11,702 nt of DNA from Acanthamoeba castellanii str. Neff (taxonomy: Eukaryota; Discosea; Longamoebia; Acanthamoebidae): contig NW_004457380.1 in assembly GCF_000313135.1 (NCBI RefSeq), positions 28,798 to 40,499 of the forward strand, given 5' to 3'. The translations under genes and the position numbers were made by a program. The notes under the pieces are model-generated. The model worked only from the letters and a program-made list of their open reading frames with translations, searched no databases and was not told the origin of the DNA. This document shows, in pieces, positions 1-6,871 of this stretch (its first letter is position 1; each line of letters opens with the position of its first letter).

Positions 1-18
1 CCGCCGACGTCAAAGTAC

Positions 19-2048
19 CCAGTAGGAGGAGGACTGGACCGTACTGATGAGCTCAGGGTTGGGACAGTACAAGTACGAAAAGTAGAACCACAAAATGATC
101 AGGAAAATAATAGCCAGCGGCGTGGCAAAGAGGAACCTGTGGCAAACAACGGTTACCGAGTTAGAACGATGAACGCTCAAGCATCAAACAAGGTGCGAGT
201 GTGAGGTGAGCGAGGATAGTGCAGGTACGTACCATTTGAAGAAGGAAATAGCGGGAGCCAGCGGGAAGATGGCCGCGAACTGGTTGACGAGTACCAGGTT
301 CGGGGCCGTGCCGACGAGGGTAGACGTGCCGCCGATCGAGGCCGAATAGGCCACCGACAGCAGGATGCCCTTCACGAACAGGTCCATCTTCTCCTTCCGC
401 TCCTGTGAGTGGGAAACAATTAATTATGATCAGACGCGAGCCAACGTAGTGTACGGCCACTCTTCGGGGGGCTGATGATGCGTACATCTGCGGAGAAGGG
501 CTGGGCGACAAAGGGGTCGGTGGCGTCGACCACGTCAGGGTCGGCATCCCTGAGAGCGATGTCTTCGAGACTGCTGGAGCTCTGCGTGGCACCCCGCAGG
601 TCCATGCCCCGATCGGCTCGGCTGTGCCTTTGATGACCTTCGCCGTCGCCGTCGTAGTCGCCGCCTCCGTCCGGTTTGTTGTCGGACTCACTCGCGGACG
701 ACCCCTGGCTGACTCGCACGCTCGCGACGGCGATCTCGTCGCTCTCGGTATCGCATTCGTCATCGCTCTGCTCGACGATGCCCGCCGCAGCTGCGCCTTC
801 GCCGGCTCCGTGCGCGAGTGTGTGGTACTTGATGCCCTTGTCGCGCTTGGTCTTCAGCTTCCGCCGCTCCTCAGCAGCGCGGTGGCTATCCGTTCGTCGT
901 GCAGTTCCATCATCCTCACCGATGACCTGTTCGCTGTTCGCGTCGCTTCGCTCGACGTCGCCCTCATCCGTGATTTGTTCGTTGATCTGGGTCAATACCG
1001 CGAGCGCAATCGGCGCCTAATGCGAAATGAAGGCGGTGAGGCATCAGTTGAAGGCCAGGCAAAAGAGAGGAAGGAGGGAGCGTGCGTGCGTGCGTGCCGT
1101 GAACGAACCATTAATGAAGTGGTGGCGGTGTTGTTGATCCACATCGAGATGAAGGCGGTGAGGCTCATGAAGCCCGCCAAGAGCCGTCGCGGGGAGTGGC
1201 CCATAAGCAACACCACCTGAAGTCGACATTGCAGCGGGGTTGTCAGTTGATCAGTCAGTCAATCGCGACAGACCTGCGACGGATGGGTGGGTGGGGTTCA
1301 ATACCCGGAGAGCCACGCGCGTGTGGAGACCCCAGCGCTCCATCGCCAACGCGACAATGAAGGAGCCGATCAATATAAATAGGGTGTCATTGATATATGC
1401 CTGGCGCACGTGCGGACAGCAATACAACATTAACCATCAACGACAAGAAGAAGAAGAAGAGTCGGTGTGAGCAAGAGCGGGCAGGGCAGGGCAGGAAGGA
1501 TGGTGAAGGGGTTGGTTGAGCGACAGACCTCGGCCACGACCTTGGCTGGTACGACGTTGAAGAGAGGGAAGAGGACCAGAGGGAGGAAGGCCGTAACAGG
1601 AATGGGCAGCACTTCCGTTATCCAGTAGAAGGCTGCACACCACCACCCACCACACGACCAAAGGAGAAGTGAGAGGGTGTCGTGCACGCAGGATCAAGTG
1701 AGAGAAGAGGGAGACCAAACCCATGACGCCGGCGACCCAGGCCGTTCGCCATTTGCGCTCGTCATTGTGGTCCAGCAGGAGCAATGGGAGGGTGAGCAGC
1801 GGGAACCACGACAGCTTGAACACAGGGTTGGCGTACACCCTGAAGTCCCCATCGCATTAGTCTTAGAACGCCCTCCACATTTTGATAAAAATGTATCTGC
1901 CTAATATTAATAATGATTAAAATTTGTAATTAAAAAAGAGGGGAGATGGGCACCTGGCGAGGAGGTCGTAGGTTCTGCTCGCCTGCACCCGCTCACGCAG
2001 TGCCTCCCATTTGAGAGCGTACTTGGTCCGTGCCTCGTCCACCCCCAT
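19..2048 (-). CDS. SLC13/DASS-family sodium-coupled anion (dicarboxylate/sulfate-type) transporter, 3' part missing
   Basis: Eight exons in reading order: 2048-1954, 1839-1688, 1632-1529, 1400-1305, 1216-1109, 1016-486, 402-233 and 136-19. All have GT..AG borders and matching phases; the next intron runs off the left edge. The start is ATG at 2048 (AAAAAATGG context). The visible 458 residues match the N-terminal half of the SLC13/DASS family: a first hydrophobic segment near 33-60, WITEVLPIPVTAFLPLVLFP near 86-105, INDTLFILIGSFIVALAMERW near 120-140, SMWINNTATT at 173-182 (the family's first substrate/Na+ SNT region), and YSASIGGTSTLVGTAPN near 380-396. Family members move Krebs-cycle dicarboxylates, citrate or sulfate with Na+ across plasma or organelle membranes. 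The substrate here cannot be told. Two oddities: the canonical Ser of SNT is Asn177, and a charged loop of about 165 residues (roughly 198-362) separates the two signature regions. The second SNT motif lies outside the window. Confidence 0.9.
486..980 (-). other. Long charged, acidic Ser/Asp-rich loop inside the SLC13 transporter
   Basis: This stretch of the sixth coding exon encodes residues of about 198-362. It has no hydrophobic segment. It contains a Lys/Arg patch (RRKLKTKRDKG), then acidic and serine-rich runs (EQSDDECDTESDE, SSASESDN) and a Gly/Asp run. Its position between the NNTATT and ASIGG signatures corresponds to a hydrophilic loop that is present but usually shorter in SLC13 proteins. 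The many Ser next to acidic residues would suit casein-kinase-type phosphorylation; that is inference. The opposite strand is also open here (624-1220), which I read as a consequence of GC-rich codon bias. Confidence 0.7.
1023..1164 (-). repeat. Short duplication of exon sequence inside the neighbouring intron
   Basis: The 16-mer GCCTCACCGCCTTCAT (minus strand) occurs in the exon coding for the LTAFIS segment (1164-1149). It occurs again at 1042-1027, near the 3' end of the following intron and just before its acceptor. Extending by four bases gives one mismatch in 20 (1164-1145 against 1042-1023). The intron copy would supply much of the region where a branch point should lie. Confidence 0.75.
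1443..1491. repeat. Simple repeats (AAG)n and (GGCAG)n in an SLC13 intron
   Basis: The 128-nt intron 1401-1528 of the transporter gene contains an AAG run near 1445-1460 and a GGCAG-type run near 1476-1491. On the gene's sense strand these are CTT- and CTGCC-rich. The CTT run could act as pyrimidine-rich splicing sequence. No coding role is seen. Confidence 0.6.
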
Positions 2049-2704
2049 TTTTTGTCAGCAGCGCGTTGGGGAGGACCCACAACGTGGTGGCTGCGAAGGT
2101 ACTACAAATTGAGCCCAAAAGAAAAAGAAAATTCGCAGCCCAAAGAAAAAATTTCTTTTGATTTTCCTCGTTCTCCGCTACTCCGAGAAGGGGACTTTGC
2201 CGTCAACTTCGCTGGGTCCTCGTCCTCTTCTCTGTGCGGTGTTTGGTGTGGCCACTCCTCGCACTGACGCAACAGCACAGAAGTGGCCTCCTTCTGTGCA
2301 AGTTGAGCGCTTCAAGCCAGCAAATACGACGCAAGTTGGTGGCAAGTTTATCAATTATCATCACACACGTGCGCATTTGTGTACCGCCCCAACGCCGTTG
2401 GTTGCCCAGGTCGAGCAGTTCTTTCGCCCGGCTTCCCGTGCGCGTGCGGCCAGTGGCGCTGCTCCTAGCGCCGCGTTTGCGTTCTGTCGCGTGGAATGAC
2501 TGGTGGTGGCGTAAACTTTTCTACGCTATGACGAGTGGCTGACTCAGAGACTGAGTGCCTAACAAAGGGCAAGGAAGGCGCCTTTCGCGGTTAGTTCTCT
2601 CTTCTCATCAGCCCTCGATCATCGCCGAACCATCAGCACACACACGTGCGGCCAAGCTACATCAACCAGTTTAGTGAGCAACTGGTCCACATCCCAACCA
2701 CATC
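2049..2704. other. Divergent intergenic region between the SLC13 gene and the orphan gene
   Basis: The 656 bases lie between two divergent start codons (2048 minus, 2705 plus), so they should hold both promoters and 5'UTRs. Visible items: two similar A-rich stretches beginning AGCCCAAA (near 2112 and 2139), a small hairpin with ACTCAG/CTGAGT arms at 2542-2556, a GGCGCC centre near 2578, and TTTCGCGG at 2583-2590, which resembles an E2F site. Short open frames at 2158-2499 and 2234-2542 lack protein-like composition and overlap each other, so I do not call them genes. No tRNA was seen. Confidence 0.5.
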
Positions 2705-3541
2705 ATGGCGGCACTGAAGATGGCGACGACCACAACGAAGAACAGCGGCCCGTACAGCAACAGGCCCAGGGCCGCGCCGATGGCATCGGAGAGCCTGGCC
2801 TTCCACCTCCTTTGCGACAAGCAGCACATGCGGGCCTGCGCCGAGCTGTGCGTGAGCCAGGGCTTGGAGCTGGTGCGCTGCTGCCGCCAGGAGGAAAAGA
2901 AGAAGGCGGCGGCCACCACCACCACGACAGTGACCACCACCACCACCACCACCACCACGACGACGACGACGGAGATGATGAGGGAGAAGGAGAACCGAGC
3001 AGCGGAGCGAGAGGAGGAGGAGCAGTTCAGGAGCGAAGTCGAGGACTGTGTGCTCGAACTGGTCGACCTGAGCTGGGAGCTGTTGCGGATTGCGAGCCGC
3101 GAGCAGCTGCTCGGCGCACACTTCATGCGCCGACCGGTCGACGAGTACTGCGCGGGCGAGGGCGAGGGGGTGATGGAGGAGGGCGCCGGGAGCGAGGCCT
3201 GGCCCTTCGTGAAGATGATCAACCTCGAGGCCTGCAGCGAAGCTATCGATGGCGTGCTGGGCCAGCTCATGGAGTTCCTCAACTCGGCCGAGCGAGAGGA
3301 GGAGGAGCGCAAGTACGGGAACCAGTCGTCAGATGACGAGGGTGACAGCGACGATGATGAGGAGGAGGACGATGAAGAAAAAGTCGAACTGGACCAGGAC
3401 AGTCAGAGGGAGGGAGAGGAGGCGGAGAGCAAGCGACGACAGCAGAAGCTGCTCGAGGCTGCCCTCTGCGAGCGACGCACGCCGGGTGGCAGGCCGCACA
3501 GAGCTCTGCGCGTGACTTGTCGCGATGCCTCTCCCCGGTGA
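2705..3541 (+). CDS. Orphan protein with poly-threonine tract and acidic C-terminal region
   Basis: A single open frame from ATG 2705 (CATCATGGCG context) to TGA 3539-3541 gives 278 residues. I do not recognise the family. Residues 28-66 form a Cys-containing, probably helical segment (MASESLAFHLLCDK onward). Residues 71-89 are 18 Thr broken by one Val. Residues of about 90-200 look like folded alpha-helical sequence (VLELVDLSWELLRIASREQL; WPFVKMINLEACSEAIDGVL). From about 198 to 255 the chain is strongly acidic (DDEGDSDDDEEEDDEE), followed by a Lys/Arg-rich end. Third-position GC is high throughout, as in the neighbouring genes, which supports this frame over the His-rich frame (2674-3336) and the antisense frames. 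There is no signal peptide or membrane segment. The later ATGs at 2720 or 2780 could also start it, and a spliced 3' end is possible. A nuclear or chromatin-associated role is only a guess from composition. Confidence 0.6.
   Translation: MAALKMATTTTKNSGPYSNRPRAAPMASESLAFHLLCDKQHMRACAELCVSQGLELVRCCRQEEKKKAAATTTTTVTTTTTTTTTTTTTEMMREKENRAAEREEEEQFRSEVEDCVLELVDLSWELLRIASREQLLGAHFMRRPVDEYCAGEGEGVMEEGAGSEAWPFVKMINLEACSEAIDGVLGQLMEFLNSAEREEEERKYGNQSSDDEGDSDDDEEEDDEEKVELDQDSQREGEEAESKRRQQKLLEAALCERRTPGGRPHRALRVTCRDASPR
2907..2974 (+). repeat. ACC/ACG trinucleotide repeat coding for poly-Thr
   Basis: About 19 consecutive ACN codons run from 2915 to 2971, mostly ACC then ACG, broken only by one GTG and one ACA. 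It reads as Thr in the assigned frame, as His then Asp in another plus frame, and as Val-rich on the minus strand. It is a typical slippage-prone coding microsatellite. Confidence 0.85.
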
Positions 3542-3930
3542 TGGACGGCACATATGGCACATAGTTTGTTGTACAACACTTACATTACCAAAAACAATGT
3601 GCATGTATCCTAGCCCATCGACCCCACCGGGCTTGAATGCTCTCGCGTGGCGAACAAGAAACAGGGGCACGCACCTCGAAGAAAATGGAGGAAAAAAGGA
3701 AGTTGTTTGGAATGCAATAAATGTCTAGCAGGCGCGGAATGCAAGATTATGAAAAATAAATCTCAACAAAAGAAAAAGAGAACACCAATCCGCAAGAGCG
3801 GGCCTCCATCTTGTGTTACCGTCCTTGCCTCTTTCGGCCAACATACGAACCTGGTTCACATCTCCAACCTAATTGATCTCTTCTTTACAATCCACATCTA
3901 TAATCTGACAATTACTTCATTCATTTATAG
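3542..3930. other. Intergenic region: probable 3' end of the orphan gene and upstream region of the PQ-loop gene
   Basis: The base composition turns AT-rich. AATAAA occurs at 3716-3721 and again at 3755-3760, a fitting distance for polyadenylation of the orphan transcript (about 175-220 nt after its stop). From about 3865 the strand becomes pyrimidine-rich and ends in TTTATAG directly before ATG 3931. This looks like an intron 3' end, so the PQ-loop gene may have an upstream non-coding or coding exon. A Lys/Cys-rich open frame crosses 3611-4156 and is discussed as a finding. Confidence 0.5.
3716..3721 (+). terminator. Candidate poly(A) signal AATAAA of the orphan gene
   Basis: AATAAA lies 175 nt past the stop codon at 3541. 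A second copy at 3755-3760 could be an alternative. No transcript evidence is available. Confidence 0.4.
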
Positions 3931-5988
3931 ATGGAGGGATTCGTATGGCAGAGCCGTTCGCTGCTGGGAGCAACCGAGTTTTGTGACAAAAAGGACCAGG
4001 TACGGCTCTCTACCTTCCTTCCTCCCCCCCCGGGGGGGTCTCGCGTTCGTTCTTCCCGCGGCCTTCCGACGCACAGGCCTTTTGCGTGTTCTCATGTTCT
4101 GGCCTCTCGCCGTTGGCATGGTCGCATGCGGTGGTGCTTTAGGACGAGAGACCTGACTTCGCCGAAAGCTTGGACGAGCTAAACAACTTCTCCATCGCCT
4201 TGGGCGTGTTCTTGTGGCTCGCCGGCATGCTGGCCCTCGTCCCACAGGTACCGCTCCAAACTCTTCCTTTCTCTCATGTTTTTCTTTCCTCTCTTTCCAA
4301 CCCCGTCAGCCTGCATTCCACCTTGCGCCCTGTTGGTGACCACTCTTTCATCTCATTGCCCTCGTGCAGCACATCAAAATGTGGCGAACAAAAAACAGCG
4401 CTGGCCTGAGCTTCTACATGCTTTTCCTCTCCAACATCTGTCAGGTAAGATCTTAGAAGCCATAGAGCACACGACGCCGTGTGAGTTTCTTTGCCTTCTC
4501 TCTAACGCAGGCCGCGTTTCTTGCTCACTCACTCTTTCTCCCGTTGCAGTTTTCCGCGGTCCTCAACGCCTTCATCTTGAAGTTCCCTCAGTTTCAAGCC
4601 TGTTTCGAAACCGTACCATCACTTTTCTGGATCCTAATTCTTCCTTACCTGAGGTTGGCGTCGTGTGGCTGACTTCTTGCTATCATCTCCATAGGGCATT
4701 TTGGACTGCACGCCTAGTCTGCTCACTCTTTATCAGCTGCTGGGGGCGTGGGTGGCCACTTTCCCTGTGTGCGTTTCCCTCTTCATTTCGTGTTCGTTCT
4801 TCCGGCTGCATTTTCCCCCATACGTGCATGCTGAATGGTCGAATGAACGTGAACAGGTTCGTTTGGTTTCTCCTTTTCTTCCACCGAACGCCAGAGTTCA
4901 AGACCGATCCCAAACAGATGGACAGGGATTGGCTCATCGCTCGGGCGCTGTTCATCGGCTTCATTTTCTATGCCCTCATCATGAGCGGCATCGGGTACAT
5001 CCTCTTCCCCCCCCCCATCCTCCATCTCTTAAGGCCGCTTCGGCGCATAACCGCTCCCTGCCTTGTGATGACCTTGCTCTCTCGCGCGTTCCAGCATTTT
5101 GATGTTGTGGGTCTTTGGTGAGTGCGGTTCACCCACGCTCAACTACGGCTGGGGGGTACGGCCGACCTAGATCTACTCCTTCACCCTGGTGTCAGCACTC
5201 ACACGTGCATTCGCGTTGCGTTCGTAGGTGGGCATCCTGGCCACGGCTGTGACGTTCATTCAGTGGAGCCCCCAGATCTGGAAAACGTGGAAGCTCAAGG
5301 TGCGTCACCTCCTTCAACTGCTCGAGCGTAGGTGATCAGCCTAACCAGTGGCTCGTGAAATCCAGGCTGTGGGAGCCTTTTCGATCTTGACGCTTGCAAT
5401 CCAAGCCCCGGGCACAATGGTGGTGGTCTATTTTCTCTTGTTCGTCGCTAGCGAGGATGTACGTCTCCTTGCAGGTCTCTCTTTTGTGATGTCAAGGCGG
5501 GCTCTCACTCATCGCCCCCCTCCCCTCTCTTATGACCCGAAATAATAGGTATCCACTTGGCTTTCCTACTTCACTGCCGGTGTGCAGCAGCTCGTGTTGC
5601 TCGCCTTGTTGCTGTACTTCGAGTTTTGGTACAGCCGGTACGTCGTTTCTGCTGTCGCGTTGTGCCGGGCACAATTTGTGCTGGGCTGTGATGCTACTTC
5701 GCTCACCACGCCACGCGCGTATTGCCAACAACAGGAGGCACGGGAAGAAGGCGGTCGCGCTAAGCGAAGAGGAGACGATGCCCATTTCCATTCAGACAAC
5801 CAAGGTACCTCCCGGCGCGCTTTGCAGCAGGGGCCTGTCTACTTCTCACGGACTCTCCCGCTTTTCTGCTTCCTCACCAGGACGTGGAGGGGCGAGGAAC
5901 GGACGAAGACACTGCGCGAGAGACCGAAAACGAAGGCGAGATTGCGAAAGGGAAGGAAGAGCGAGTCGACAGGTACTCGGGCCTCTGA
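3931..5988 (+). CDS. PQ-loop repeat membrane protein (MtN3/SWEET/cystinosin-like fold), uncharacterised
   Basis: Twelve exons: 3931-3999, 4143-4247, 4370-4444, 4550-4612, 4695-4768, 4857-4994, 5095-5155, 5228-5299, 5366-5458, 5549-5637, 5735-5804 and 5881-5988. All junctions keep phase and give 338 residues ending at TGA 5986-5988. Two PQ-loop motifs are clear. The first is LALVPQHIKMWRTKNSAGLS near 53-72; the second is FIQWSPQIWKTWKLK near 205-219, followed by AVGAFSI. Further hydrophobic segments lie near 112-138, 153-182, 196-208, 227-246 and 252-276, consistent with seven membrane spans. The tail (about 281-338) is hydrophilic and acidic. The region around the second PQ motif resembles uncharacterised fungal PQ-loop proteins (PQI..TWKLK.VG..S). 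The fold family includes lysosomal amino acid exporters and sugar transporters; the cargo here is unknown. The ATG follows TTTATAG, an acceptor-like sequence, so an upstream exon is possible. Confidence 0.88.
4024..4038. repeat. C8G7 homopolymer palindrome in the first PQ-loop intron
   Basis: Eight C are followed directly by seven G inside the 143-nt intron 4000-4142. In RNA this could form a very stable tight stem. It is also a site where sequencing or assembly could lose or gain bases. No coding effect is expected. Confidence 0.8.
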
Positions 5989-6558
5989 TCCGGGTGCGTG
6001 CTGTGTACGCAGCTTCATGTTATGTTCTATTTATTTTTGATGATGAAACCGGAGGAGTGTACATTCGCGACCCCTTCTTTGTCGTTTTCCTCTTGGTCTG
6101 CCACTCGGGTGGCTCTGCGCCGTTGGCGCCAGGCCAACGGACACCCAACGCAAACTCTCGAAAATTTGAATTTTTCAATTAATTAACGAATTTTTCACCC
6201 CGATTCCGGGTGTTGCCGCACCATTCCGGGTTAATTCCCACCACCCCAGCCACATTTTCGCCACAGCCAACGCCTTTTTCGACGATTTGCGTCGACCGGC
6301 CGCCAATCGCTGAAGAAACATCTGACGCCATACGCGGCCCCAGAACACAGCCACGCAGCGACGAGAAAAAGAGGTTTGCCTTGAACGTGACGCAACAAGG
6401 TCGTGGACGCCGCAACACCGCGCGAGTAGTGGAGTGGCCTTCAATCGATTTAATTGCTAGCGTATAATTCTTCTTCCTTCGAGTCGATTCGTGCCTTGAT
6501 TCTATTCTCTCTTTCTCCCACACCCTCGATCGAGCGTCGCGAGAAAGCAATAGAAAAG

Positions 6559-6868
6559 GTACGCAAAATTGATCCCTGCTCCTTGGCCCCCCTTCTCATC
6601 CCCCAATAAGGTTACCACTACTTCTTTGTAGTTCAAATTTACACGGGAGGGATGTGTATATAGCAGCTATATACAATTTACCCCCTCTAATGCACAGTCG
6701 ACTACGCATTGCCTTTAACTTTCCTAATTCGTGGGTCCATTGATACCCCTTGGATATAGATAGTGTTAAATGCCAATCTGTAGCTCTCTTGTTTCGTCAA
6801 TTTGTGAGCCGCTCTCGACGCGGTAACCAGTGTAAGTCGATTTTCTAACCTCGCGGTGGCATGATCAG
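6559..6868 (+). other. Possible 5'UTR intron of the CCT-motif gene
   Basis: The donor-like AAAAG|GTACGC at 6558/6559 has the GTACG start common in this window. The acceptor-like TGATCAG ends at 6868, three bases before the ATG at 6872. Splicing would give a 310-nt intron and remove the out-of-frame ATG at 6861. This is inference from splice-site resemblance only. Confidence 0.3.
6655..6675. promoter_or_regulatory. Perfect 21-bp inverted repeat, candidate protein-binding site
   Basis: Arms TGTATATAGC (6655-6664) and GCTATATACA (6666-6675) are exact reverse complements around one central A. The site lies about 200 bp upstream of the CCT gene start. It could be a dimeric transcription-factor site or a TATA-like element, or it may lie in a 5'UTR intron. 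Function is inferred from symmetry alone. Confidence 0.45.
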
Positions 6869-6871
6869 GCA

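Larger units (their letters stand above)
5989..6871. other. Intergenic region between the PQ-loop gene and the CCT-motif gene
   Basis: This stretch should hold the 3'UTR of the PQ-loop gene and the promoter and 5'UTR of the next gene. An AT-rich patch (AATTAATTAA and neighbours) lies at about 6165-6197. A pyrimidine-rich stretch at about 6466-6522 is followed by AAAAG|GTACGC at 6558/6559, a donor-like site. A perfect palindrome lies at 6655-6675. ATGATCAG sits just before the chosen start at 6872. Open frames here (6210-6467 plus; 6175-6550 minus) overlap each other and show no family signature, so none is called. No AATAAA follows the PQ-loop stop, and no tRNA was seen. Confidence 0.5.

Noticed and set aside
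403..485. Donors at 460 or 454 for the large SLC13 exon
   Set aside because: Both leave phase 1, which does not join the in-frame GAGCGGAAGG exon. The GAT|GTACGC donor after 486 keeps phase 0.
624..1220. A 198-codon plus-strand frame
   Set aside because: It is antisense to well-supported SLC13 exons and introns, and crosses intron sequence. The hydrophobic composition is the complement of acidic and Ser codons.
2158..2542. Two overlapping plus-strand frames in the divergent intergenic region
   Set aside because: They overlap in different phases, have no family signature, and lie where promoters of two divergent genes are expected.
2671..3312. Minus-strand frames with poly-Val and a hydrophobic end
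   Set aside because: The apparent membrane segment and Val run are the complement of Thr/Ala codons in the plus-strand gene, whose codon bias and mixed helical composition are more protein-like.
5095..5117. Ending the seventh PQ-loop exon at the strong GTGAGT donor (5118)
   Set aside because: This leaves phase 1, while the next exon must begin in phase 0 because a TAG precedes GTGGGC. The donor at 5156 (GGG|GTACGG) keeps frame and yields FGECGSPTLNYGWG, which fits the family.
6175..6550. Overlapping minus-strand frames (89 and 123 codons) between the PQ-loop and CCT genes
   Set aside because: Both are open over the same bases, neither has a recognisable motif or spliced extension, and part lies in AT-rich non-coding sequence.
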